Assembly (NCBI GenBank): GCA_021531385.1
Contig: JAFBIR010000003.1
Coordinates: 1 to 64,000, forward strand
Length of the DNA stretch: 64,000 nucleotides
From: Parabacteroides distasonis
GTDB lineage: Bacteria > Bacteroidota > Bacteroidia > Bacteroidales > Tannerellaceae
Direction of reading: 5' to 3'
The notes under the pieces were generated by a model. The model was not told where the DNA came from. It ran no database searches and saw nothing but the letters and a program-made list of their open reading frames with translations. Shown one piece after another: positions 35,474-44,216 of this stretch. Numbering within the stretch: the stretch's first letter is position 1; every line of letters begins with the position of its first letter. The translations under genes were made by a program, and so were the position numbers.

Positions 35474-36721
35474 ATGAAACAGATTCTTTTCATATTCGCC
35501 TTGCTTTTAGGCATGGTCAGTTGTTCAGACGACAACGACCCTATTGCTCCGATTGTCAATCCCTCCCCGAAAGAACAGTGGGGACAGACATTGGTGGGTA
35601 GCGACGGTACCATCTTCGCCTATCCAGACCTCTATGTCAACTACTGGGAATATACCTGGAGCATCGATGAGCATCCCGACATCGCGCTGCGCATCCACGG
35701 AGCCTTCCCGAAAGCACGCTTTTTCAGCTTTAGCCTCTACGACGATGAGAAGGGAGAGGCGATCGGAGGCTTTGCCGACAATGAGATCGTGCCCGACGCG
35801 GGCAGCGTCAACCCCTTTGTCGTCACCTCGTCTGACCAAGGCAGCTTCACGGTGTACGTCGTTCCCTCATCCACGGATGAGAGCCAGATCGCACGATTAG
35901 GTGCGGCTAACGTATGCAAGATAAAAGAGGGAGTGAAGCGGGGCACCCTTATCATCCGGGAGTACCTCGGTGTAGATGAATATGGTGGCGTGGAGCTACC
36001 CGCTATCGAAGCGGTCAATATCCATACGATGGAAGAGGTAGCTGCCCCCATACGCATGAACTCTAACGTCATCTCGTTCGGCACTTCCTACAGCCATCTC
36101 TGGTCGGATGAGCTGGATGAGATGCCTTTCTTCCTCGCCACCAAAGGAGCCTACTATCCCAACAACTCCACCGACTATCTATTCGCACGTACCATCTTGA
36201 AGGATGATCAAGTGCTCACGTTCAGCTTCATACCGGTCACTATTCCTAAAACAGTAGAGGAATACAAGACAGCTCATGCTCGCTACTGGTCAATCTGCCT
36301 CGGTTCGGCTCGTGACACCCACTCCTATTATTCAGTGTATGACGAGCAAGCAGCTGTGCCCGACGGCGATTCCTGCACATTCGTTGTCTGCATGAAGCAG
36401 AATGCCGAGTTAGCTTCCATACGTGAGAAGGTGGAAGCGGAGGTCGCACAAGGCAAGCACTGGCAACTCATTGTCTGGGATAGGGAACGAAAGTCAGTGG
36501 AGGGCAACGAGATTGGCGACTGTATCGTTACCATGTATCGCAACATCCTGCCCGACAAGACGTGGGAATATTCCATATCGAACATGATAGCCACTCCTTA
36601 CGGTGACCCGGTGAACACCGCCAAAGAGAATCCTGACAAGATGATTGCCCGGAAGGCTTTAGGCGCATACGGCCCTCATGGCCAGAAATACCTCACCGCT
36701 GAGTTCTTAGCACTGCCCTAA
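35474..36721 (+). CDS. exported lipoprotein, unknown
   Basis: The 415-residue protein has a lipoprotein signal (LLLGMVSCSDDND, Cys about 18). Segments such as IHGAFPKARFFSFSLYDD and NEIVPDAGSVNPF recall a pattern of secreted proteins with a DUF1214-like fold, but I cannot name the family. It follows the propeller-like lipoprotein by 10 bp and ends at a bidirectional hairpin. Confidence 0.65.
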   Translation: MKQILFIFALLLGMVSCSDDNDPIAPIVNPSPKEQWGQTLVGSDGTIFAYPDLYVNYWEYTWSIDEHPDIALRIHGAFPKARFFSFSLYDDEKGEAIGGFADNEIVPDAGSVNPFVVTSSDQGSFTVYVVPSSTDESQIARLGAANVCKIKEGVKRGTLIIREYLGVDEYGGVELPAIEAVNIHTMEEVAAPIRMNSNVISFGTSYSHLWSDELDEMPFFLATKGAYYPNNSTDYLFARTILKDDQVLTFSFIPVTIPKTVEEYKTAHARYWSICLGSARDTHSYYSVYDEQAAVPDGDSCTFVVCMKQNAELASIREKVEAEVAQGKHWQLIVWDRERKSVEGNEIGDCIVTMYRNILPDKTWEYSISNMIATPYGDPVNTAKENPDKMIARKALGAYGPHGQKYLTAEFLALP

Positions 36722-36734
36722 TATATAAGTCATC

Positions 36735-36769
36735 CTCCCTTCGCTTCTTCTATCAAGGAACGAAGGGAG
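36735..36769. terminator. bidirectional hairpin between convergent transcripts
   Basis: CTCCCTTCG (36735-36743) pairs perfectly with CGAAGGGAG (36761-36769). It overlaps the stop codon of the leftward sulfatase fragment. Confidence 0.65.
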
Positions 36770-37166
36770 TATCTGTATCTTTTGAGGCGACTTCCCACCG
36801 ACGAGCCAACTCTTCCAAAGGCTGCCCTTTGAAAGTACGGCCTGATTCTTCGGGGTCCCAATCATACAGATTCTCTGGTTCAGGGAAAACCACTCCATCA
36901 TACAAATGGCGCATACGCTCTGGGAAATCCCAGGGTTCGTGGGTCGCCTTGAAATGACAACACATCAAGAAAGGCCGATCTTTATCCGTCTGCTTTATCC
37001 ATTGAATCGCCCTACGGGTCACGATGTCTGTTGAGAAACCATGGGTACGCTCGCCATAATTTCGGTTGCCTGGCCAAGGATCAGTGCTGTTGATCATTGT
37101 TGGATCTACATATTCTCCCTGATCATGGAAAACCGAATAATAATCAAACCCTTGCGGTTGTGTCAT
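36753..37166 (-). pseudogene. internal fragment of a second sulfatase
   Basis: The 137 codons encode a middle-to-late part of a family S1 sulfatase (PQGFDYYSVFHDQGEYVDPT, FLMCCHFKATHEPWDFPERM) without the active-site Cys/Ser motif or the C-terminal domain. Its ATG overlaps the stop of the intact sulfatase (ATGA). The fragment therefore looks like the leftover of an adjacent duplicate, fused by deletion to the end of the first gene, and should not be active. Confidence 0.7.
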
Positions 37167-38560
37167 CCCGGCTCCCGACGCTCCTTTCCTTTTTTGCGGG
37201 TCAGGTTATCTCCCAACTCCTCCCGCTTCTGGTCGGCGATTGTCATGAGCTTGCGAGCCACTTCTGGATATTGGCTAATGACATTATAGCGCTCACCTGG
37301 ATCGCGACGAAGGTCATACAGCTCTGGCTTCATCACCTCTAAACTGGTCAGCTTACCCGGTTGCCCATCGTTGCCCGGCTCATAGGCCCCATAGGTGGTG
37401 TACTTATGCGGGAAAACCAACTTGAACATGCCGTCAGTCACGGCCTCCAGGTCGTTTTTATTGTAATAATAGACAAACGATTCACGAGGGTTGGCACCCG
37501 GTTTACCCTCCATGAGGGAAAGAATGCTGACGCCATCGATCTTGCGTGTGGGTAGCGGAGCTCCTGAGATCTCTGCGAACGTCGGGAAAAGGTCGATGTT
37601 CGATGCTAACCTATTGCAGGTCGTCCCCGGTTCGATTCTCCCCTTCCAATACATTACGCAGGGTACACGATTGCCACCATCGAAGGTTGTCGCTTTCGCC
37701 TCGCGCAAGCCGCCAGCCGATCCCGCATGGTTACCGTAGTTGGTCCAAGGACCATTATCAGAAGTGAGGATCACCAAGGTGTTTTCCTCCAAACCTAACT
37801 CTCGGATCGTACGCAGCACTTCGCCCACGCTCCAGTCGATCTCCATCATCACGTCGCCAAACAGTCCTTGCTCACTCTTCCCTTTGAACTTGTCGGACAC
37901 GGCCAACGGCACGTGAGGCATGTTGTGTGCCAAGTAGAGGAAGAAGGGTTGATTCTTATGTTTCTTGATGAAATTCACGGAACGAGTGGTGTAATCCGTG
38001 GTTAAACGGGTCTGATCCGTATTGTAGCCAACCACCTCATTGCCATCAAATGTCGGTAGATCGGGGAAGTTGAACCAATCACCCTGCTGCGGATGGAAAG
38101 GCCACATGTCATTGGAATAGGGAAGGCCATAATACTCATCGAAACCATTCTGCAAAGGCAGGAACTGATGCGAGTCGCCCAAGTGCCATTTACCGAAGAT
38201 GGCTGTCGCATAGCCCTTCTGCTTCAATAGCTCGCCCATCGTCATCTCATCTGCATGGATACCATAATTCGAGTTCGGGCCCGGTGCGCCGGAGAAACCG
38301 ATTCGGTTCGGATAGCATCCTGTCAACAAGCCCGCACGTGAAGCGCCACTGATCGGTTGACCCGCCAGAAAATGAGTAAAGCGCATGCCCTCCGCCGCCA
38401 TGTGGTCGATATTCGGTGTCTTGTAACCGTATGCACCATTAAAAGAGAAGTCACCATACCCCACATCATCTAAGTTGATCAAGACGATGTTGGTATAATC
38501 CGCTGCCATGGCTGAAGTGGTTAGCGCGGCAGCTGCCATAAGTAACAAAGACTGTTTCAT
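37163..38560 (-). CDS. family S1 sulfatase, exported
   Basis: The 465-residue protein has a signal peptide (MKQSLLLMAAAALTTSAMA) and the sulfatase fold. Metal-binding NLDDVGYGD is near the N-terminus and the formylglycine site is the serine version SGASRAGLLTG, which needs an anaerobic maturase. FGKWHLG and LTSDNGPWTNYG are also present. It would remove sulfate from host glycans such as mucin or glycosaminoglycans in the periplasm. It lies 105 bp after a propeller gene and is probably in the same leftward transcript. Confidence 0.88.
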   Translation of the reverse strand: MKQSLLLMAAAALTTSAMAADYTNIVLINLDDVGYGDFSFNGAYGYKTPNIDHMAAEGMRFTHFLAGQPISGASRAGLLTGCYPNRIGFSGAPGPNSNYGIHADEMTMGELLKQKGYATAIFGKWHLGDSHQFLPLQNGFDEYYGLPYSNDMWPFHPQQGDWFNFPDLPTFDGNEVVGYNTDQTRLTTDYTTRSVNFIKKHKNQPFFLYLAHNMPHVPLAVSDKFKGKSEQGLFGDVMMEIDWSVGEVLRTIRELGLEENTLVILTSDNGPWTNYGNHAGSAGGLREAKATTFDGGNRVPCVMYWKGRIEPGTTCNRLASNIDLFPTFAEISGAPLPTRKIDGVSILSLMEGKPGANPRESFVYYYNKNDLEAVTDGMFKLVFPHKYTTYGAYEPGNDGQPGKLTSLEVMKPELYDLRRDPGERYNVISQYPEVARKLMTIADQKREELGDNLTRKKGKERREPG

Positions 38561-38665
38561 GATAATATATTTGATTTTACGTTATCGTATATAATGGTAA
38601 CATCCTTCATTCAATAAGGAGAATAATACATATCTTGAGGCAAAATAGGCGCATATTGCGCCTAA

Positions 38666-39784
38666 CTACTTCTCTTTGAAAGGGACAGGTTTCTCCCCAG
38701 TCCATTGGTAGCGATGAAGGATCGCTCCCTCACCTGCTGGGGATTGCGTTGGCTCCACTAAAAGAAAGCTACCATCGCTCAATGAGGTTGATCCTAAAGC
38801 TCCGTATGGGCTCTCCCAACCGTAAATGCCGGTTCGTGCATCGTGCAAGCCTTGCGCCAACAAAGCAAGTGTCAGTCCCTTCTCACCAGGAGGCATGCCT
38901 TTCAACGCCGTCTCTTGGGGAGCAATCGAGCTATCGACCACATAGAGCGAATGATTCGTGAAGCGACTCTTCTTGCCCGGATAGACAAAGAGCATCCACC
39001 AATTATGCCGAACGTCATAGACCAAGTTCTGCACACCCCAGTTTGTATTCCCCGTATAGACAAAGTACTTTCCTTCCGGCTGTGCCGGACCGGATTGATG
39101 CAAAGAATCCTGACCTAACGGACGTTCATAGTGTGTCCGCCAATCGGTGATGTCATACTGCAACAGCACTTGATAGTCATTGTCCGTACGCATCGTATCT
39201 CCTTGGATACCATAAGCACATGTGAGGTAACGCCTGCCATCAGCATGACCGAAGGAGGGACCGAACGAGACACCATCTATCCCACTGCATCCGTAACGCT
39301 GCGCTCTCCCATCTACCTTAGCCTCGTAATCAGCCACCACTGTAGGCAAATAGACCGCCTTCATCACCCCCTCCTCGGTATAATCCATTCCCTCACGGGT
39401 AATTCGGCTACCATCGAAAATAGCGATATACCAAGCGTTAGGGAGCTGTCGCCGCAGGCCCTCTCGCTCCAAGATACCTCGGCCTATCTCATCCATTTTA
39501 TATTCCAACGAGCCATAAACTCGTCCATCCGCTTCATTGAAAGTCAGGCATCCCAAATGGCCGATCAACCCCGTAACCGATCCCAACACCTTTCCTTGCA
39601 TGTCCGTCTTCACCAACATCGTCGTGAAAGAATAATAAATATGCCCACGTTGCTCATCCACCGCAATTCCTTGGCAATGTCCGGCCTTAAAAGGCCCTAC
39701 CGATATCGGTTGTGCTGCCAACACCATCCCGATCAACCCTAACAAGAAGCAACCTATAAATCTACGCCAGTTCTTTTGATGCAT
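38666..39784 (-). CDS. exported beta-propeller-like protein
   Basis: The 372-residue protein has a signal peptide (FLLGLIGMVLAAQP) and repeated segments typical of propellers (GIAVDEQRGHIYYSF, GCLTFNEADGRVYGSLEY). No enzymatic residues are identified. Placement just upstream of a sulfatase suggests a role in handling sulfated glycans. A -7 box, TATCTTTG, lies leftward at 39991-39984, 200 bp upstream. Confidence 0.65.
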   Translation of the reverse strand: MHQKNWRRFIGCFLLGLIGMVLAAQPISVGPFKAGHCQGIAVDEQRGHIYYSFTTMLVKTDMQGKVLGSVTGLIGHLGCLTFNEADGRVYGSLEYKMDEIGRGILEREGLRRQLPNAWYIAIFDGSRITREGMDYTEEGVMKAVYLPTVVADYEAKVDGRAQRYGCSGIDGVSFGPSFGHADGRRYLTCAYGIQGDTMRTDNDYQVLLQYDITDWRTHYERPLGQDSLHQSGPAQPEGKYFVYTGNTNWGVQNLVYDVRHNWWMLFVYPGKKSRFTNHSLYVVDSSIAPQETALKGMPPGEKGLTLALLAQGLHDARTGIYGWESPYGALGSTSLSDGSFLLVEPTQSPAGEGAILHRYQWTGEKPVPFKEK

Positions 39785-39819
39785 ATTATCCTACCATTTT
39801 TATTCAATGAATCAATTAT

Positions 39820-39923
39820 CACCAGCCATCAACCGCCGATAGATTGGCCGCATTCACGATAGCATACACCTTCAAGCAGGTAATATCACCCACCACGATC
39901 TTAATTCCATTCATCTGATTCAT
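39820..39923 (-). pseudogene. macro-domain gene remnant A
   Basis: Reading leftward from ATG 39923: [15 protein letters not shown], then AIVNAAN, the N-terminus of a macro (ADP-ribose-binding) domain. It degenerates and stops after about 33 codons. The same 5' sequence recurs at 44162 and 45795. No intact copy exists in the window. The rest of 39785-40145 shows only a -7 box (39984-39991). Confidence 0.7.
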
Positions 39924-40145
39924 ACCAATATAATTTGCTTCATTCTGTTTAGAGTCACCCTTTTGTTTGTTGAATATTTAGTACAAAGATAATGTAAACC
40001 GAGCGCATTATCATCACTCCTACTCGCCCGTTTTGCTTGAGTGCCTAAAATCTCGCCATTGAGGGTCTATGGCTCTCCAAATGACAGGCAAAACAGCTTT
40101 TTGAGAACAATAGTTCATCATTTTCCGAATATTTCTTTCTTTTTG

Positions 40146-40176
40146 TTTGCTATTTCAGATTTTACATATACTTTTG
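40146..40176 (+). promoter_or_regulatory. promoter of the PII/ammonium transporter operon
   Basis: TTTG (40146-40149) and TACTTTTG (40169-40176) are 19 bp apart, a full Bacteroidetes consensus, 90 bp before the start at 40266. Confidence 0.65.
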
Positions 40177-40265
40177 CAGCGTTATCAGGCAAAAAGATTG
40201 ACAAATGATATAAAGAAACCCATATATGGCATTCAAATAACAATATTATTAGTAGTAGAAAAGGT

Positions 40266-40613
40266 ATGAAAAAGATTGAAGCAATCATCCGCAAGACAAA
40301 GTTTGAGGAGGTCAAAGAGGCTTTGCTAAACTCCAACATCGATTGGTTCGAGTACTACCCTGTTCACGGCATCGGCCAAAGCAGGCAGGAACGCATCTAC
40401 CGTGGTGTGCAGTACAGTACGGACGTGATAGAGCGAATGAAGATCTCCATCGTATGCCGCGATGTGCTCGTGGAACCCACCGTGAAGGTCATCTTAGAGG
40501 TGGCACACACGGGAGAGGTCGGAGACGGACGCATCTTCGTATCGGATATGATAGATGTATGGTCCATTCGCACGGGAGAGAATGGCGATGTCGTCTTAAG
40601 AGACAAGAAATAA
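40266..40613 (+). CDS. glnB: PII nitrogen regulatory protein
   Basis: The 115-residue protein is a PII signal protein: MKKIEAIIRKTKFEEVKEAL start, T-loop with IYRGVQY carrying the modifiable Tyr, and TGEVGDGRIFV for nucleotide binding. It senses ATP/ADP and 2-oxoglutarate and would gate the ammonium channel encoded 53 bp downstream. The T-loop region is somewhat divergent. Because it lies next to amt, a glnK name would be equally valid. Confidence 0.9.
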   Translation: MKKIEAIIRKTKFEEVKEALLNSNIDWFEYYPVHGIGQSRQERIYRGVQYSTDVIERMKISIVCRDVLVEPTVKVILEVAHTGEVGDGRIFVSDMIDVWSIRTGENGDVVLRDKK

Positions 40614-40666
40614 GCAAAGAGAGGCAAACAGAGATTATTTATTGAAAAAACAAGATTCTACGCATT

Positions 40667-41908
40667 ATGATTACTTTAGATATTGTAGCTCCCGTTGTTG
40701 AGGAGTCGAAAGATTATGTGAACGGACTGGATACGCTGTGGGTACTTCTTGGAGCCATGCTCGTTTTCTGGATGCAACCGGGCTTTGCGTTGGTTGAGGC
40801 GGGCCTTACTCAATCCAAGAACACCGCAAATATCTTGATGAAGAACTTCGTCGATTTCATGTTTGGCAGCGTGCTCTATTGGATATTGGGATTCAGCATC
40901 ATGTATGGCGCAGGTAATGCGCTGTTCGGCTGGGAAGGATTCGGTTTCATCGGCTCTGACAGCAACGTCCCCGCCGAGTGCTCATTCATCTTCCAGACGG
41001 TGTTTGCGGCCACTACGGCTACCATCGTTTCCGGAGCCATGGCTGAGCGCACCAAGTTCTCTATGTATGTACTTTATTCCGTCTTGATCTCCGCCTTCAT
41101 CTACCCGTTTGAGGGACACTGGTCATGGGGCGGTGGCTGGCTCTCAGAACTTGGCTTCCATGATTTCGCGGGCTCTACGGTGGTACACCTCTGTGGTGGT
41201 GCCCTTGCCTTGGCAGGTTCCATCATCCTTGGCCCCCGTATCGGCAAGTATGACAAGAACGGTAAGTCGCATGCGATCCCCGGTCATAACTTGGCACTCT
41301 GCGCGCTCGGCGTATTCTGCTTGTGGCTCGGCTGGTTCGGATTCAACCCCTGCTCCACGGTGGCCGCTACGGGCTACGCCAATGCCGTAAGCATGTCACA
41401 CGTATTTGTCACTACCAACATGGCAGCGGCCACGGGCGGTATTGCAGCCTTGGCTTATACCTGGATCGTAGATGGCAAACCCTCTTTGTCTATGTTGTGC
41501 AACGGTGTCTTGGCAGGATTGGTGGGCATCACCGCTGGATGCGACTGTGTGGATATCTGGGCAGCAGCCCTCATCGGAATCATCGTATCAGTGGCCATGT
41601 GCTTCTCGGTCAGCTTCATCGATAAGACGCTTAAGGTGGACGACCCGGTCGGCGCAGTTTCAGTACATGGTGTGGGCGGTCTGCTCGGTACCATCTTGGC
41701 CGGTGTATTCTGCAACACGGAGGCATACGGCGTGGAGAGCAGTGTAGGTGTACAGGCACTCGGAGCCTTCTCAGTGGCTATCTTCGCCTTCGTCACAGGA
41801 CTGATCTTGTTCAGTGTCATCAAGCATACGCACGGATTGCGCTGTGACAAACGTATCGAAGAGGAAGGTCTCGATATCTACGAGCACGGAGAAGCTTGCT
41901 ACAACTAA
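40667..41908 (+). CDS. amt: ammonium transporter
   Basis: The 413-residue protein has eleven hydrophobic segments and Amt signatures: DTLWVLLGAMLVFWMQPGFA start, the twin-His pore region around GSTVVHLCGG and SVHGVGGLLGT, and GWFGFNPCS. It imports NH4+/NH3 across the inner membrane. It is cotranscribed with the PII gene upstream and the outer-membrane barrel downstream. Confidence 0.93.
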   Translation: MITLDIVAPVVEESKDYVNGLDTLWVLLGAMLVFWMQPGFALVEAGLTQSKNTANILMKNFVDFMFGSVLYWILGFSIMYGAGNALFGWEGFGFIGSDSNVPAECSFIFQTVFAATTATIVSGAMAERTKFSMYVLYSVLISAFIYPFEGHWSWGGGWLSELGFHDFAGSTVVHLCGGALALAGSIILGPRIGKYDKNGKSHAIPGHNLALCALGVFCLWLGWFGFNPCSTVAATGYANAVSMSHVFVTTNMAAATGGIAALAYTWIVDGKPSLSMLCNGVLAGLVGITAGCDCVDIWAAALIGIIVSVAMCFSVSFIDKTLKVDDPVGAVSVHGVGGLLGTILAGVFCNTEAYGVESSVGVQALGAFSVAIFAFVTGLILFSVIKHTHGLRCDKRIEEEGLDIYEHGEACYN

Positions 41909-41977
41909 CCCTGATCGATCGAAGATCGGAAAAGCATTAACCAAGTATTAACCAAACAAATAACAAACTCTTAAAAT

Positions 41978-42706
41978 ATGAAAACGACAAAGTATTTGAT
42001 CGCATCACTAACCCTATTTATTTTTATGGCGACTACCGCCAAGGCAGAGAATGGAGTAGAAGGCACTTTGGGAGCCGACCTCGTGAGCCAGTACATCTGG
42101 CGCGGTACTGACTGTGGAAGTGCCGCCATCCAACCCACGCTGGGCATAGCCTGGAAGGGACTCTCTCTGACGGCTTGGGGAAGCGTAGGCATCACCTCGG
42201 CCGATGACACAAGGGAGCTCGACCTTACGGTAGGCTACAGCACAGGAGGCTTCAACGTGGGAGTAACCGATTATTGGTTCAGCTCAGGCAATGAGGCAGC
42301 GGCAGGACGTTATTTCCTGTATAAGAACAGTAAGACCAACCACCTGTTCGAGGGCAATGTCGGCTACGACTTCGGTCCCTTGTCAATGCAGTGGTACACC
42401 CTGTTCGCAGGAAACGACTATAAGACCAACGGTGAGCGTGCCTACTCCTCCTACGTGGAGCTCTCCGCACCGTTCAAACTCGCAAAATGCGACTGGACGG
42501 CTACTGTGGGTGCTGTGCCATACGCCTGCAGCGGTATCTATGGCAATGCCAACGGATTCGCTGTCACCAATGTCACGTTGAAGGCTACCAAGGAGTTCAA
42601 TATACAGGACAAGGTAGATCTTCCCATATATGTTGCGCTTACCGCTAACCCCAAGGAGCAGCATATGTACCTGACATTCGGTATCGCCATAAGGCCCAAG
42701 CTGTAG
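41978..42706 (+). CDS. outer-membrane beta-barrel protein of the ammonium operon
   Basis: The 242-residue protein has a signal peptide (ending TTAKAENG) and alternating aromatic/Gly strands (SQYIWRGTDCGSAAIQPTLG ... MYLTFGIAIRPKL), typical of TorF-like small barrels. It starts 69 bp after amt. It may be a nitrogen-regulated porin; substrate unknown. Confidence 0.75.
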   Translation: MKTTKYLIASLTLFIFMATTAKAENGVEGTLGADLVSQYIWRGTDCGSAAIQPTLGIAWKGLSLTAWGSVGITSADDTRELDLTVGYSTGGFNVGVTDYWFSSGNEAAAGRYFLYKNSKTNHLFEGNVGYDFGPLSMQWYTLFAGNDYKTNGERAYSSYVELSAPFKLAKCDWTATVGAVPYACSGIYGNANGFAVTNVTLKATKEFNIQDKVDLPIYVALTANPKEQHMYLTFGIAIRPKL

Positions 42707-42736
42707 ATCGCTAACAAACTATTTGGTCAACCTCCG

Positions 42737-42762
42737 GGGCTCGTCTTGCGAAAGGCGGGCCC
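42737..42762. terminator. hairpin between convergent ammonium and pyrophosphatase genes
   Basis: GGGCTCGTCTT (42737-42747) pairs with AAGGCGGGCCC (42752-42762) through several G-U pairs over a GCGA loop. Confidence 0.6.
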
Positions 42763-42793
42763 TACTTTATTTGACAGAGGGGGTGGATGACCA

Positions 42794-43864
42794 TCAGGGC
42801 TGCAAGACCTTGCTTAGGGCCGGGATGAAGTCGTTCTTGCGAGACAGCTGCCCTTCGCACCGGATATAGTCGCTGTCAGATGGGCCAAACGCCGCCTCTG
42901 CCGCCTCCTTAGCCCCCTCACCACAGTAAATGATATCGGTATAATTAGCGGTCTTGTTCAGCACCATCGTGAATACCATCTCACGCTGTCTGGACGCCAA
43001 AGCCGTCGGCATGAAGGAAGTCATGCGATCACGCAAGCTGACCTGCGCAGCCTCATCGAGTGAGTTGACAACAGCAACGCCGATGTCTTTGCCTACGGAT
43101 GCCGATGCGTAATCCTTATAGTCGGAGAAAAAGATCTCCTCGTCGGTCATGCCCGTATAGGAAGCCAACGAATCGGTCATCTCTTGGTAATAGCTATCGA
43201 CATCGGTCATGCCCACAAGCGGCACCAACTCGGCATACATCAGGCTATCGACAGCAGTCACCGTCGTAGAGGTCATGTTGTTCGTGTCGCTGAGCAGTGC
43301 CGACAGCATCAGTCCGGCCATCTCCTTGCTGATGGTCACACCATACGCCTTGAAACAGGTATAGACCACCGTGTTGCTGGATCCTACAGGCAGGATGCGG
43401 CAATACAGCGGTGAGGAGGTGGAGACACTGCCCAAGGCATGGTGATCAATGATTTGCAGGATCTTTGCCTTATCCACACCCGCTACCGCTTGTTGCAGTT
43501 CGCTGTGGTCAGTCAGTATGATGCGTTCACCTTCGGCGCTCTCCAACAGCATAGGCTCAGCCACACCAAATCGTTTCAGCACCATCTTGGTCTCGTTGTT
43601 CAACTTTCCCGCCACACGAGGCTCACAAGGATAGCCCAAGACATTCATCAAATAAGCATACGTAATCGCCGAACACACCGCATCCGTGTCAGGACTCTTA
43701 TGTCCGATGACGTAAGTCGTGGTTCCCTCACCCCAGTCGAGTGCGGCGAGTGCCTGACTGAAATTGTCAACGTACTGATTCTCATTACTGCCGCATGCCC
43801 CTAATGAGAGTAAAATAGCAGCGGCAAGACACACCGCATAAAGTGCTTTCTTCATTGTCTTCAT
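42794..43864 (-). CDS. lipoprotein family II inorganic pyrophosphatase (DHH type)
   Basis: The 356-residue protein has all main family II motifs: GHKSPDTDAVCSA, TDHSE, IIDHHALG and ALLSDTNNM, plus a C-terminal DHHA2 domain ending in SRKNDFIPAL. These normally bind Mn2+ and hydrolyse pyrophosphate in the cytoplasm. Here the N-terminus is a lipoprotein signal (AILLSLGAC, Cys24 followed by GSNENQ), so the enzyme is predicted to be exported. That location is unusual. A -7 box, TATTTTTG, lies leftward at 43911-43904. Confidence 0.85.
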   Translation of the reverse strand: MKTMKKALYAVCLAAAILLSLGACGSNENQYVDNFSQALAALDWGEGTTTYVIGHKSPDTDAVCSAITYAYLMNVLGYPCEPRVAGKLNNETKMVLKRFGVAEPMLLESAEGERIILTDHSELQQAVAGVDKAKILQIIDHHALGSVSTSSPLYCRILPVGSSNTVVYTCFKAYGVTISKEMAGLMLSALLSDTNNMTSTTVTAVDSLMYAELVPLVGMTDVDSYYQEMTDSLASYTGMTDEEIFFSDYKDYASASVGKDIGVAVVNSLDEAAQVSLRDRMTSFMPTALASRQREMVFTMVLNKTANYTDIIYCGEGAKEAAEAAFGPSDSDYIRCEGQLSRKNDFIPALSKVLQP

Positions 43865-43955
43865 TCTATCTCTTATTCATAAATACCTAAACGAAATTTT
43901 CCGCAAAAATACAATGAACCATGTGATTTACCTTGCATACGTTTCACGAAAAAAT

Positions 43956-44162
43956 TTACCTTCGTAGGTGTTTCCCTAAATCAAGGAAACAATCTTGGAT
44001 TTCTTTCCTGAAATGAAGGAAACTAAATACTATTTCATCGAAGATCGCACCATCCACACCACCACCCAGCAGCGACCGATTGGCCGCATTCACGATAGCA
44101 TCCACCTTCAAGCGGGTAATATCACCCACCACGATCTTAATCCCATTCATTTGATTCGTCAT
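43956..44162 (-). pseudogene. macro-domain gene remnant B
   Basis: Leftward from ATG 44162: [38 protein letters not shown]. This covers the ADP-ribose-binding GGG loop, then the frame becomes unrelated (from about 44040) and stops at 43956. Only the first third of a macro domain remains. Confidence 0.7.
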
Positions 44163-44216
44163 ATACATTGATTCTTGCCCATAACAATCATTCCCACACA
44201 ATTTCCTAAAATCCTC

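Noticed and set aside
40118-40339. Minus-strand 73-codon frame at the start of the PII gene
   Set aside because: It overlaps the PII promoter and start, and has no homology or ribosome site.
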